A program made the translations under genes and the position numbers. Source: Lyophyllum atratum (taxonomy: Eukaryota > Basidiomycota > Agaricomycetes > Agaricales > Lyophyllaceae). Taken from it: a stretch of DNA of 64,000 nt. Positions 23,401 to 34,549 of this stretch are shown one piece after another; positions within the stretch are counted from its first letter, which is position 1; every line of letters begins with the position of its first letter. The notes beneath the pieces were generated by a model. It searched no databases, was not told the DNA's origin, and saw only the letters and a list, made by a program, of their open reading frames with translations. Location of the stretch: NCBI GenBank assembly GCA_014905825.1, contig JACGCN010000028.1, positions 372,001-436,000 on the forward strand, in the 5' to 3' direction.

Positions 23401-24286
23401 CACATCCTCTCTGAGGAGATACTGCTCACCCATCACTCTTCGTCAGGCACCTGGCACAGGTTTGCATTATGCCCCATCGTCCTGCATGCTGAAGCTAACA
23501 GAAAATCGAAATACAAGGCCGGGTACGCCATACGATGCGAACAAGGTTCACGAGGATATCAAATACACGGCTGAAGATGACAAGGCCATTGACGACTGGA
23601 TCGCTGGTCTGTATCCGTTTTCATCATCTTTCCTTCGCAGGCCCGCTCATCATGAGGTGTAGACCACGTCGAGACGACTTGGCACTCGCTCGGTACGTAT
23701 TCTAACCTCGCCGACTTACCGTCAAATCCAGTTCTCACTTGTTTCCGATCCAACAGGAACATGCGGTATGCAATCTTTTTAACCAGCCTTTGGGTCTTTT
23801 CGCTAAATCGCTCACCCGACGAAAGCTATGAAACCGAGAGCAGAAGGCGGCGTTGTCGATGAGCGTCTTAATGTCTTTGGCACTCAGAACCTCAAATGCG
23901 TCGACTTGAGTATCTGCCCTGTACGTCCCTTTATCTAAGCTCTTGGTGGCGTGATGGGAAACCAATTCACACATTGACTCAATCCAAAGGATAACTTGGG
24001 CACCAACACGTACTCTTCCGCTCTCCTCGTCGGTGAGAAGGGCGCCGCTCTCCTGCTCGAAGATCTTGGTGGGTGTTTCTTCTCGCTTTCCTTTCCTAAC
24101 ATAGCACATGCCTTGCCTCACGATTCATACCACGGGTGGCTCTTTCTGGTGTCGAGTTCGTTAGGTTTTGAACAAGAATACTGACGAATCATCGCGTTTT
24201 TAGGCCTCAAGGCGAGACTCCCACACGCGCCTGTTCCTCATGCGCCCATCCCGAAGGGCGTCCCTGCTACACAGCAAGTGCGCTGA
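20476..24286 (+). pseudogene. Alcohol (methanol) oxidase, GMC family, apparently damaged
   Basis: FAD-dependent GMC oxidoreductases of this type oxidise short-chain alcohols to aldehydes plus H2O2 and are abundant in wood-decay fungi. About 20 small exons can be traced. They include VDVIVAGGGPAGCVVAGRLA (FAD site), RDDPWVYRPGIYVKNMQRDG, the SINFQMYTRASASDWDDF segment, HVETTWHSLGTCAMKPRAEG (active-site His) and LGTNTYSSALLVGEKGA, ending ATQQVR at 24286. Two defects stand out. The intron after MLIEG starts with GA instead of GT (20643-20644). An extra base near 23,515-23,522 shifts the frame between KYK and PGTPYDANKVHED. A further intron at about 21,725 has a GC donor. Coding sequence elsewhere is well preserved, so inactivation is recent or these are assembly errors. 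Confidence 0.8.
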
Positions 24287-24782
24287 GCGCAGTGCTGATG
24301 TGCATATTGGAAGTTGGTCGGAGGGTATGCGAAAGGAAATGTCAAATGACGCCTGTCACTGTGCGGACCCGGATTCTGGAAATCGAAATGCGAGGCTTTT
24401 TATGCCCTTTACTTGTGTTTGCTGTACTATCACCACCACCACCCCGACCCCTCTGTCCTTGCGTATTTACCCAGTATCTTGTATGATTCGCTACGAAATT
24501 GGACTTCACCTGTGTTCTCGTCCGAGAGTTAGTGCCAAGCGAATTTGAATTGACCAAATATCTCCTGGAAAGTCACAGCCGGTATGGAATCAACGATCAC
24601 GGCAGCAGGCAGAATTCCTAAGGCTGCTATACTCTGCAGCGCAAGTTCGGCTGCCAAGAAACGTTGGCTTTTTACATGGCAGATTTCAGATTGATCTTTA
24701 GCTATGGGTACACGGGAGTAGGAAGAGCGAGAAATGCAATGATTTCCGGAGATGACACAAAACACTTAACAACTGGCTCCTG
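24287..24782. other. Convergent intergenic region
   Basis: The region lies between the 3' ends of the alcohol oxidase (+) and Dim1 (-). No gene seen. Confidence 0.5.
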
Positions 24783-25512
24783 TCAATATCTGTACCGAGT
24801 TGAGTAATCTATAACGAGGTCGTTGAGGGACGTTATCATGAGCGTAATGAGTCAAGACTTTCGTACCTTTCGGTGACACAACTAAACCACGGCCCTTTGA
24901 AGCTCCACGATAAACAGTCTCGACAATGTCGATCATCTGAAAAGTGCGATTCAGTGGAAGCCTTATTGTTATGAGACGTATTCGCAGACCTCTTGCTTGT
25001 TGTCCATGGCCCAATTACTAGTCGAAAAGGGGAAGCGATACGTGTTAGAACAGATCTCATGACGATGGCGGTGATCCACTTACATCTTGTTGTTATTACC
25101 AGTCCCAAGATCAATCATGATATGCTTATTCCTGAGTAGGGAAGAAAAAAGTCTAGTGTCATGATACGCCCGTACAGAAGGGGCGCTTACCGATAGAAAA
25201 ACATAACTGTGCATGGATCGTACAACTCATACATCTAGAGCATGCGCCATAAGTGTTAATCAGCACAATACGAAATCCCCATGTCCATATAAAACGCACC
25301 TTGTTGAAATCAGGTACCTCGGTAATGTCGACGAGGTAGATGACAGCGAAATTCTGGACCTTCTCTGCAACACCGTACAGGGTTTCGTCCATCGTCATAC
25401 ACTGAGTGTCCCAGTCGTGGCCAAAGCGTATCACAACGACACGATCTTCCTCAGACTTGATAGCCTCGTCGACGTGCCATCCGGATGGGAGGTGGGGTAG
25501 AAAATACGACAT
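24783..25512 (-). CDS. DIM1: Dim1/TXNL4A-type thioredoxin-like U5 snRNP protein
   Basis: Exons 25300-25512, 25191-25234, 25084-25131, 24990-25017, 24867-24936 and 24783-24808 give 142 residues, exactly the length of Dim1 proteins. It starts MSYFLPHLPSGWHVDEAI and contains RVVVIRFGHDWD, VDITEVPDFNK, ELYDPCTVMFFYR, NKHIMIDLGTGNNNKINWA and VETVYRGASKGRGLVVSP, ending DYSTRYRY. It has a thioredoxin fold without the catalytic CxxC. Dim1 is a core component of the U5 and U4/U6.U5 snRNPs and is essential for pre-mRNA splicing. All introns are GT-AG, 53-66 nt. Confidence 0.97.
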
Positions 25513-26311
25513 GGTCGAACGGGAAAGGGTTGCGGATTCGGATCCTGGAGTCCGACAATTATTTGTCGGGACGCACGTGACCTTACGCGTAAATACGCGA
25601 CGCGATCAATTTTTGCCAATCATCTGCCAGTACACAACTACAGTCTACATCCTGCTGGCAGCTGTACCAATCTACAGTAAGGTTGGTGGTTATTCTCTCG
25701 CGACAGATACATAAGAATGCATCAACAAGCCATTACGGGTTACCAGTGTTTTCTATATGACCTTAAGTACGCTTCCATTCCGTCTTCCAAGTCATGTCAA
25801 ATTTTCTGACAGCCTGCATCTTTACCCTGAGGACTCGCTATTCAGTCTTATGATCATTCAGACAGAATGATATCACTCCCTCGGAGTGAATGCGCTTGCG
25901 AGCCAGCCAGCACCTGAGAAAGAGAATCGAAGGGATCCTGCCTCCCCATGTCGAGTATCTTAGCAAACACAGCTGCTCTCACCCGCCGGCGAGTAAGCAT
26001 TTCCAGTATTTGATGCCTTAAAGAAAGAGAAATACAGTACTGTTCATTGAGCACGCAAGGCAGATACTACGAACAATTCCTCAAGCAAGAAATATTAGAG
26101 AAAGAGAATGCTATCGCAGCAATGTAGGAAAGAACTGATAGATGAAACTGGTGATAAGGATAGTGAGGCATCGCGCCCGATGGTGGCGAGGCACGGCAGG
26201 GTGTTTGTTGTAAAGATCAAGGATAGTGGTTATCGGTTAGGGCGTGGCTGCGAGCCCAGGAGGCGGTGTGTGGGGATGATACGCGTAGATCACAAAGATC
26301 CGAGGGGCGCA
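25513..26311. other. Intergenic, no gene seen
   Basis: The region holds the Dim1 promoter on its left. No coding feature supported. Confidence 0.45.
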
Positions 26312-26549
26312 CTACCAAGAGGCCGGACCCCCTGAGCCTCTCCCAAAGACATCAACTGTAACCTCCTCCACGCGCTTATATTCCAAGGTACTGTCAAGAC
26401 CAAGCGCATCAAAGCGATATGTAGATCCTCACCTTGGCGAAGTCAGAGGAAACTGCTGGTACGAGGGAGTCTGGTGCAGGGAGCGGCGCTGCAAGGCAGA
26501 CTTGGGTGATCGAGAAAATGATAGCGGAAACGACGAGGGTAAACTTCAT
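26312..26549 (-). CDS. Small secreted-peptide precursor candidate with a KR site
   Basis: Exon 26433-26549 encodes MKFTLVVSAIIFSITQVCLA, a clear signal peptide, then APLPAPDSLVPAVSSDFAK. Joining it across a 58-nt intron (GTGAGG...TATAAG) to 26312-26374 gives RVEEVTVDVFGRGSGGPASW and a stop, 59 residues in total. The join creates Lys-Arg, a Kex2 site that would release a peptide of about 19 residues without Cys. TATAAA lies about 75 nt upstream of the start on the minus strand. The acceptor (AAG) is unusual; an alternative CAG 16 nt earlier would end the protein after four more residues. Exon 1 is well supported, exon 2 less so. Confidence 0.45.
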
Positions 26550-26999
26550 GTTGATGAGACTGGGTGCGTTTCAGACGGGGACGGGTGCTATGGATTCGGA
26601 GCCACGAGTTTACGCCTGGCTTTATAGAGAATAGTCGCTGAATTTTGATTGCGATGATGAACCTAATCGGCGCACCGGGAATGTTTCGATTCAGGGTGTC
26701 AGGGTTGCGTAAGATAGCTTCTAGTGCAGCGGAGCACGACAGATCCGAGTTGGTCGCTCGAGGCATGATCCACTATGACGCCGATCACTCCTCTGCCACT
26801 ATCCTGGGAGGAGCTGAGTCCTTCCATAAGCGTATTAGCACCAGTGTGTGGCGGTTGAAATATCAATGGTTCTTGATAATTTTCCGCTCCGGTGACATCC
26901 CCGAGGCGCGCCCACTGGCACCAGCTGGACGTCGCTCCCCATCAGGCAACGCAGACAAGCTAATGCATAAATCCGCCCGTGTCCCATGCATGGAGAATG
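26550..26999. other. Intergenic, no gene seen
   Basis: The region includes the core promoter of the small secreted-peptide candidate at its left edge. Nothing else supported. Confidence 0.4.
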
Positions 27000-27600
27000 G
27001 GCGCACTTGACCAGGCTGAATTCCATGGACAACCTGGTCTGATGCCTGCCCTCCCATTTGCCCCAGAGCATGACCAGCGCACCGTTCTCCAGGTTGCCAC
27101 CGTCGGATAGATCAATGTCGAGGGAAGTACTTCAGTACTGGAAGCGAAAAATCAGATCCTGTCGCATGTAGCTGTCATACCGGTTAGAATCATGAAGTAT
27201 CAAACCCGCACCGCCATCAGGTGACAGACCGACCGATTTTTGGAGTCGTCTTCATATCGAGAAAAATAACCCGTACCATTGAATGGTTGGCAGCGTTGAA
27301 TAACGCCTCGTCTCTAATATCATCCCTCATTCTGAGATGATCTTGGAACGAGTCCTGGGAGGACGCGGTGTCCGCTAGTGCTGGAGGTCTACGTCGGACG
27401 CCGACGGAAATCGACAGTCCTTGTGCGCTTTCTGGTCATCTCCCTTGTGTTGTTGCCAGCCAAGGAGTACATCAAATAACCGACGCATGTTACCAAGAAA
27501 ATGAAGAAGGCGCTGGGTAGCCTTGGGCTCCCTACGCGCCAAGTACCTTTCCCCGCCAGAAAGATTGATCATGGTGCCAAACTCGTCCTCCGCAAAGATG
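27000..27600 (-). pseudogene. Lectin-like (ricin-B-type beta-trefoil) remnants
   Basis: The minus strand has GTMINLSGG and then LGWQQHKGDDQK near 27,430-27,590, and a second piece with LDIDLSDGGNLENGALV and GKWEGRHQ near 27,030-27,130. These resemble the repeated sugar-binding subdomains of fungal beta-trefoil lectins. The pieces are in different frames, separated by stops, and show no coherent splice solution. Only the carbohydrate-binding fold is suggested; no catalytic domain is seen. Confidence 0.35.
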
Positions 27601-28416
27601 GAAGGCCTCGCTTTTCCGATGATGATGATGAAGGTAAAGAACGGTTGATTGTTAGGTTGTGAGCATGAACTGTGATGATGGTTAGAAGCAGAGACAGTCA
27701 GAAGGGTTCGGCAACTTACTTCGCCGGCTGATTAAATAGATGCTGCGGGAGCTACGGGCCACTTCAAGGCCACTTATGCTCACAGGCCAACAAGGATTCA
27801 GGAATAAGTACAAGGCGTTTCGACTTTCTATAATCAGGGTAGTCGCGTCCCTCAGTGCGGCGCTTGTCATCTGATACATCATACCGAAGAAAAAGTGCAT
27901 CTATCAAACATTCTCGTGTCGCGCTATGGCTTGAGGAGGAGACTTCAGAAATTGCATGAGTAGGCATTTTGTGGCCAGTTGCATCCAAGTTTCGGTAAAT
28001 CGGTAACAGAAGGATCAAGGGGCCAGGAGAACTGGAGCACAAATAGTCCCTTCATCGCAATCGTAGCGCATATCGAATGTTCATGAGTCCGCAGACCTTG
28101 GAGAGGTCAACACGGTGTCACAGAGTCCTTCAGACTAGAATGCTATGCTAAAACTGAGTCCCGCTGAACCGCCTCCTCCAAAAGTGTTCGCGTACTACTC
28201 ACCAATTTCAGACGCCATCTTTCCGGTCCAGAAAAGTGTAAAGCATTAAAATTCCACACCGAGCATTACAGACAGTGACACAACACGACAGGATATAAGA
28301 ACTTCAAGACACGTACACGCGAACAAAGCATAAGAGAATTACAAAACGATCCACATGGCACGAAAAGCACAAAGACAATGCACAAGCAAGCAAGTAGCAA
28401 GAACAGGCAGCATCAC
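27601..28416. other. Intergenic, no gene seen
   Basis: A minus-strand open frame at 27682-27900 has no recognised domain. Confidence 0.4.
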
Positions 28417-29067
28417 CTACCCAACACCCGCCCCAAGCACAAACAACACCCATCCACAGCCTCCTGAATGGAAAAGGGAAGAGAACGATCAACCACACAC
28501 CACTGACAACACCTCATCACCCCCAGTAAACACCACACCACACTGCGCCAACCAAGCATCACCGCGTACCACCACGCATACCATCGAAGCGGCGACCGGA
28601 AAAACAACTCACCTCATCCACATCCAAAAGCTCCACCAATTCTCCTCTCACGCCCCTCTATCCAACACCCGCCCCAACCACGCCCAACACCCCTCCATCG
28701 CCTCCTGCATAGAAAAAGGGGCAAAAAAACGATCAACCACACACCCCAGACAACACCCCCTCCCCCCAGACCACACTCCTCCCCCCCAAAACCACCACAC
28801 ACCACCACGCAGCAAACCAAAAAAAACAACTCACCTCATCCACATCCAAAAGCTCCACCAATTCTCCTCTCACGCCCCTCTATCCAACACCCGCCCCAAC
28901 CACAACCAACACCCCTCCATAGCCTCCTAAACAAAAAGAGGGGGAAGAAAAAACGATCAACCACACACCCCAGACAACACACTCCCCCCCCCCCCCCCCC
29001 CCCCCCAAACCACCACACCACATCACACCACACACCACCACGCAGCAACCAAGAAAAACAACTCACC
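28417..29067 (-). repeat. Tandem intron/exon modules at the 3' end of the cyclin gene
   Basis: The end of the penultimate exon (GATGTGGATGAG with donor GTGAGT), a T/G-rich intron and the last exon recur in tandem. Donors lie at 29066, near 28834 and near 28612, a period of about 222-232 bp. Last-exon copies lie at 28870-28926, 28648-28704 and, diverged, 28417-28463. Each exon copy keeps a splice acceptor, starts GAGGC and ends in a stop: two read EAMEGCW and end VLDRGA,and the third ends VLGR. The first copy downstream of the donor is the default terminal exon. Confidence 0.75.
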
Positions 29068-31824
29068 TCATCCACATCCAAAAACTCCCCCAACTCCCTC
29101 CTCACCCCCCGGACCGCCCTTACCGCTCTCTTCCCTACACCCGGCTTCCGAGTCGTAGTGGTGCCGGAACAGAGCTCGTAGAGGTACCACGGCGCTGCGT
29201 CCTCGTAGCGTCTCTGCAGCACCACACATGCGCCGTGTAGGAGCGCGGCGGCGGTTAGGAGCGAGAGGGGGAAGCGCAGGACGTCGGGTTCTCCATGAGA
29301 GTTCGTGTCAGCGTTAGCATAGCTGAGCGCGCATAACCCTCGGACACCACTTCGTCCCGCATATACCGCAAACGTGCCCACCGCATGCACCTCCAGTGCC
29401 TTTGACGTAACGTGGAAGGAAAAGACAAGTTATACAGAAGAGGACGAGAGAGGGACGACAAAGCCATTGGTATCGCTCACCTCTCACAGCCGCGAACAAC
29501 ACCCGCCAAGTCTCCCTCTGTACACAATTCCATCCAGGCTCCAACTCTTGGTCGTGGTCGCAGTCGCCTTCTCGGTCTCCGTCTCTGCCAAAGAGCCGCC
29601 GCAGTCCCGGAAGCGCCTCCCAGAGCTCCAGAAGCAGAGCCTGGGGCGTGTCCCCAAGGCGCCACTTGAGCGCGGACAGGACATCACGATGCGCGATCTA
29701 TGTAGCGGGACTTGGTCAGCACGAGGGGGAAGTTGACAGTCGGTGAAGAGAACCCGTACCTCAAGATCCTCGAACCCAATGACCCCATGCGGCGCGAGGC
29801 GCTGGAATTCGTACGCGTACACCGGGAAGAGCGGGTGCAGAAAGTCGCGGTGGTACTGCACAGGAATGCGACATCAGGTCTCGTCCACAGGAAAGGGAGA
29901 AGAAACTCACTTTGACACTTATAGCTAAACACGCAACGGCAATATCCCACGTAACCAGCACCTTCCCCTCCTCGTCCAGCTCCGGTCGAAACACCAGCTT
30001 GCCCGCGTCCTCATCCTCGCCTTCCTCCGCATCCCGATCCCTATGAGAGCGGCCAACAGCATGGAAGAACCGCAAAAAGAGGTACGCGGCATGAAAGCGC
30101 GTCACTGGGGACGTTGCGAGTTGGTCGTGCAGGTTCGAGGGGTATCTTGGTCTCGGTGTCGAGTTGTTGTTAGCGGTACTGGGGAATGTCGAAGAGAAAG
30201 CTGAGGACGAGGAGGACGAAGAGGGGGAGGGCGAGAAGAACCGGATGCGTGGGGTTGGGGTGGTGCCTCTTGTGGTGTATGAGGATGCCGTAGCTGTAGA
30301 TGATGAGGTGGTCGAGCAAGAGCGTGGGCTGTTACTGCCACTGCTGCTCGAGCATGACGGCGTCCCTGCGGAGTACCCACACCTCACATCCTCGTTGTCA
30401 TCGTCGCTATCTCCACTCTCAGAGCCGTCCACACTAACATGCGAATAGTAGTCCCCGGAACAACTAGGTCCCATGGGTGCCGGCGGCGTAACCTGAGCAG
30501 ACACCAGCCCACAAATTAGTACAAGGCCCACCATGCAAACAAACAACGGGAGCTTACCTCCAAAAACCACCTCATGACACACCCTCTCAGCTTTTCAGCA
30601 ATTGCATCCCCATCCCAATCCCCAGCTCCTCCACCCTCCGCCCCAAGCTGCGTAGTGAGCCCCATGTCCACACGCAACCCCGCCTCACGCTCCAACAAGC
30701 GCTTGATACGAATATACACCGGCGCCTCAGTCGTAGGCGGCGGGAGGGGCAGGGGCGGGGCGATGATCGGGACAGGCCCTAGTCCGAGCCAGAGCCCAGG
30801 TTTCGTACGACTCAACGTCGTCTTGACATTGGTATTGTGTCGCTGTTCGGGCGTGGCGGGAACAGTTGGGATGTCGTTCTGTAGGCAAAGCGAGCATTAG
30901 CTAGAGCAAGTGGATATATGCGTGTATATGTACCTCTCTCTCGCCCTCGCCCTCGTTATTATCCGGGATAGACCGCAAAGACGCAGCCCGTCGTAAACTA
31001 GCAGGCGTACGAGCGAGCTCCGTGCGGATGCGGGTGCGTGTCGATGTGCGTGTGAGGATCTTGGGCCGTTTGCGTGGGGGTTGTGAGTCCGTATCTGTGT
31101 CCGTGATATAGGGATGGTTCGAATTTCCCTTGAATGGAGGGGAGAACGTGGCGTCCATGTGTTTCTGTCTCGGACGGTAGGAGACAGCACGATGGATGAT
31201 TCGATATTTATGACCCGGTGGTGCCGAGCGGGGTTGGGCGCTGCTTTGAAGCAAGTCTGATGCGGGGGAGGCGAAGACGAGAGTGGATAGGTCTGATTCG
31301 ATAGAGTTCTTGGGAAGAACACGAGCGTGAATTGTTGGAGCTCGTGCATGACGCAACGGGTTCCTAGTTTCGCGTGTGTTCAGAGGCATGGGGCGATGTG
31401 GACTCAAGCCGGGCGTGTTCAAGCCTGCGAGGGTATCTGAAATACGCATATTATTGTCACCGTTCTAGTAGGAGAATTTCGAGCATTTACCGTAGTCCGT
31501 TCTCGCGACATGGACATCATGTGGGCCGCCGTTGTTATCGTAAGACATGCCTCCGTCACCATTCCCGTCGTCACCTTTCAGCTGACCCTTAAGCTCGTCG
31601 GACTGACGCTCGCGCATTACAACCACCAAGAGATCATGGAGACGACGCGTAAACTCGTCCTCTGCCCCCGCAGAGTCGGTCTGCATATCGGTACTCGTGC
31701 TAGCGGTAGTGGCACACCCATCTGAGCCGTCAGACCATGTTGAATTATTGGATAGGGGTGAGCTGCTTGATAGCATGAAGTCAGGAGGGCTGCTGGACAA
31801 CGGCGGCGGGCTTGAGCTCGCCAT
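28870..31824 (-). CDS. Cyclin-domain protein
   Basis: Proposed exons: 31491-31824, 30934-31436, 30558-30878, 30492-29911, 29760-29855, 29481-29697, 29067-29290 and 28870-28926, giving 777 residues. The N-terminal half is Ser/Pro-rich and low complexity with basic patches (RPRKQKHMD, PPRKRPKILTRT). The cyclin fold begins near residue 500 (SPVTRFHAAYLFLRFFHAVG), continues VTWDIAVACLAISVKYHRDF and YEFQRLAPHGVIGFEDLE, and ends with EPDVLRFPLSLLTAAALLHG. Cyclins activate cyclin-dependent kinases. The 190-nt intron 29291-29480 is longer than its neighbours and its acceptor was chosen because it alone restores the frame. The 3' end lies in the tandem module array. Confidence 0.75.
28984..29006. repeat. 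Run of 23 C
   Basis: A homopolymer inside the last intron of the cyclin gene (a G-tract on the transcribed strand). It could form G-quadruplex structure in the pre-mRNA, and its length is error-prone in sequencing. Confidence 0.9.
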
Positions 31825-31927
31825 TGGAGGCGAGTGTATGCGCTCTGTGGATGTGATCGTGACCGTGGTGGAATGAGAGAAGGGCTCGGCAACTCAAACA
31901 AATGACATGTTCCTCCAACTCCAGTCA

Positions 31928-32491
31928 CTATGTTGAACGATTGCTTTCAAAATCAATGTTGCAGTCTGAGTTGATATCGACAGTACGCCTGCGCGGCGCG
32001 TCGTAGGGATAGTCGCTTGGAGAGACACCTGGTAACTTGGCCCTCGCATGTACAAAGACTCCAGACGCCCGTACCAAATTTGCTCCCCTGCCAACTAACT
32101 TACTGGACTCCTCATCGACTTCCTCTACCAGATGGGTCCTACCTCCCCCCGCCCTCGTGTTCGACGAAGATGCTGTGATTTGAATGCTCTGCGCCAGATC
32201 TCTGCAAACTCTTGGCTGCAGCGTGGATGTCGCTCTGGACGTGTCGATGGTGCGTCCTTTTCTCAAGTTCATTCTACCACAATGTGAAAGTGGGTAGTCA
32301 CAGTTATCTCTGTCCAGGTCATCGTAACGCCAAATCGGGACGGCCTCTCCGCCCGGCGCCACGGCTCTCGTTCGAGATTGCGATATCATGACGCCTGTCA
32401 TTTGTATGACGAGCGCCTTCAAGCCGAAGACATCATGAACTACTATGTGTTGTAGTACGCCTTCGCTTTTTCTTGCTCTGAATGATACCAA
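31928..32491 (-). CDS. Uncharacterised open frame of 187 codons
   Basis: An uninterrupted minus-strand frame upstream of the cyclin gene with no recognised domain, signal peptide or membrane segment. It could be part of the cyclin 5'-UTR or chance. Confidence 0.2.
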   Translation of the reverse strand: MVSFRARKSEGVLQHIVVHDVFGLKALVIQMTGVMISQSRTRAVAPGGEAVPIWRYDDLDRDNCDYPLSHCGRMNLRKGRTIDTSRATSTLQPRVCRDLAQSIQITASSSNTRAGGGRTHLVEEVDEESSKLVGRGANLVRASGVFVHARAKLPGVSPSDYPYDAPRRRTVDINSDCNIDFESNRST

Positions 32492-32868
32492 TCTTTAGGC
32501 AATATTCGGTTCGTACGTTGCGTATATCTCGTCATGCGACCTACCTTCCTACTGACCAGAGTGACAGCATGAATGCGACCATGATCCATGTCATCATGTC
32601 CACTAACTTGTTCTGCCTTCTATTCTCCATCTATCGAACACTCCTGCTTCTACATCGTGATTCGGCCCGCTGCGTATTGCTTCTAACATGCCCCAGCCTC
32701 TCTAGCTTTCCATCACGTATCGGCCCACACCCATATTACGCCTAGAGTCTGGCGCTTTCCTTTCTTCTAGTTCTCTGGGAGGCTGCTAATTCTGACAGCT
32801 CGCAGGCAACAACATTCTATTTTAGCTTGGTTCTTGTCCTAGCCCATCTTCGGACCACGATATTCTGC

Positions 32869-32874
32869 TATAAA
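32869..32874 (+). promoter_or_regulatory. TATA box of the small secreted-peptide gene
   Basis: TATAAA 79 nt before the ATG at 32948, the same spacing as in the cysteine-peptide family. Confidence 0.55.
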
Positions 32875-32947
32875 GCTGGCACGTCGTGATGATCTAGCAG
32901 TAGCGAGACGACTCTCGATCGACATCGTCGCATCAACATCCCTCAAC

Positions 32948-33376
32948 ATGAAGCTTGCCCTTACCTTCGTTATAGCGACTATCGCCCATATCTCACTCGC
33001 CCTGCCTCTTTCGGCATCAATCCAGGCTAGATCCCCAGCCCCAGCCAAAGTACGTTGATCTATGTTACCCCAGACTCGTCAGGTATCTAAAAATTCTCCA
33101 AGGACATACTACTCCCAGGACTCGACACGTACGTTCCGCAGTGACATGTTTCGTTAGGCGTTAGAGACTGAAGCTACTTGTTATGATAACTGAAGATTGG
33201 GAAGTCTCTTAGACGCGCTGTATGGCACGATACAGGTCAGAGACCTGCCCAAGCGGGATAGTGCCGCCGAGTCCCTCCTAGGCCTAGGCATACCGGGCCT
33301 CGAGAACTTGCAGTACGGGCTTGTTTTCTTGATTCTAGTTCTAGGTACTGATCATGCCTACCCTGGTATTTCATAG
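32948..33376 (+). CDS. Small secreted-peptide precursor candidate
   Basis: Exon 1 (32948-33049) encodes MKLALTFVIATIAHISLALP, a signal peptide, then LSASIQARSPAPAK, and meets a GTACGT donor. Splicing to CAG at 33235 opens 33236-33376: VRDLPKRDSAAESLLGLGI and onward to a stop, 80 residues in total, with a KR site after PK. The 186-nt intron is long for this genome and may hide a further exon. The architecture (signal peptide, spacer, dibasic site, short tail) parallels the gene at 26.3 kb. No family recognised. Confidence 0.45.
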
Positions 33377-33928
33377 ATTGGAAGACTTGTTGGCCTTGCT
33401 TGATTTACGTCAGGAGCACGAATGGAACTAGATAAGCAACGCGGGATGCATGAGAGTTTAACGACTCGGAAGTTGTTACTACTATTCGAACACACACTCG
33501 GTCGTACAAACCCTGTGTGCACAACCGCCGCAGTACTTATCGATACGTTTCTACTACCCTTTATTATGTCCATGCCTCCTACACTGTTCCGCCGACGCTG
33601 ATGTCGTATCAGCTGCCATCTAACAGTGTCTTTTTTTAAGTTCCAGTTCTTCGCACTTTCAAACTGCATAAAGTGGAACAAGTGTTATGCCATGAAATTA
33701 TATAAGGCCTCTAGCTGTCGTATCTTGGATAGCATTGTTATCACGAAGAAGGCAGATCTCACACACAGGTGGTACAATACAGGTGGGGAAGAAATGGTTG
33801 CCAGGTGTGAGACGATCTGAAAGAAGCGGTGGCCAAACCGTCACCATTCCATCTCTGTTCGTTGCCCGTCGATGGATGGTGCGGTCCGAAGTCCACAGGT
33901 TCGAAGGAGTGCTCTTCCAGACAGAATG
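33377..33928. other. Intergenic, no gene seen
   Basis: No supported feature up to the left arm of the inverted repeat. Confidence 0.4.
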
Positions 33929-33993
33929 TGTAGGAGAGAAAGGAATACTGCACGCCGATTATTCATGGGGACGACCACTCAAGTCACGCAGAT

Positions 33994-34058
33994 ATTGCAA
34001 CAACACAACTCTTGTCATATTCCACCAGTACCAACGCAGTCACAGACATACACCGACT
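33994..34058 (-). other. Conserved 3' element of peptide copy 6
   Basis: The minus strand reads CGGTGTATGTCTGTGACTGC then GTTGGTACTGGTGGAATATG. It is nearly identical to the copy 7 version. Confidence 0.75.
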
Positions 34059-34168
34059 ATCAAACATCCATTCTGTACCACTACCAGGGACACCTGAGGG
34101 CGCTTCAGCTGAGTACGCCAATGGCGTCAAAAGTCTACTCACGACTTTCCGTCAATAAGCATTATCGT

Positions 34169-34472
34169 TCACTGACAGGTGCCGCTGACGCAGATCATGC
34201 CAAGACCTAACAAGAGGAGTCAACGTCGAGAACATAGCGAGATCAACCCATATCTACTCACAGTCACTGGAGGTCTTGCACGACCGTCGCGCATTGAGGG
34301 TCTCGGGCTCAAAGTCCCTGCGATAGACATCCCACTCCGCCGCATGGCGCGCTACAAGGTTGTTGCGCGTGAGCTGGGCGAGGTCACGGCCTGCAACAGT
34401 AGGTTGGGCCACGGAGGTCCAGCTGGCGAGGACGACGGGGAGAGTGAAAAGGATGGCGGAGGAGAATTTCAT
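34169..34472 (-). CDS. Secreted cysteine-peptide precursor, copy 6
   Basis: Exons 34262-34472 and 34169-34206, 55-nt intron (GTGAGT...TAG), 82 residues. The leader is very close to copy 1, with TSVAQPTVAGRDL. The mature peptide after NARR is SCKTSSDCLGMICVSGTCQ, identical to copy 7. An antisense 148-codon frame covers the same DNA but simply mirrors this gene. Confidence 0.87.
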
Positions 34473-34499
34473 GGTGATAGTTGGGTGGGTTTGTGTTGT

Positions 34500-34549
34500 G
34501 ATGAGACCGGCTCTGGGGAATTCTGGGTCTCAAAGCGAGCTCTCTTATA
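34500..34549 (-). promoter_or_regulatory. Core promoter and 5' motif of peptide copy 6
   Basis: TATAAG (minus, 34544-34549), 77 nt before the ATG; copy 7 has TATAAAA at the same place. CCAGAGCCGGTCTCATC follows. Confidence 0.65.

Noticed and set aside
28600..29067. Regular spacing considered as a CRISPR array
   Set aside because: The repeats are 220-230 bp exon/intron modules of a eukaryotic gene, not short repeats with unique spacers.
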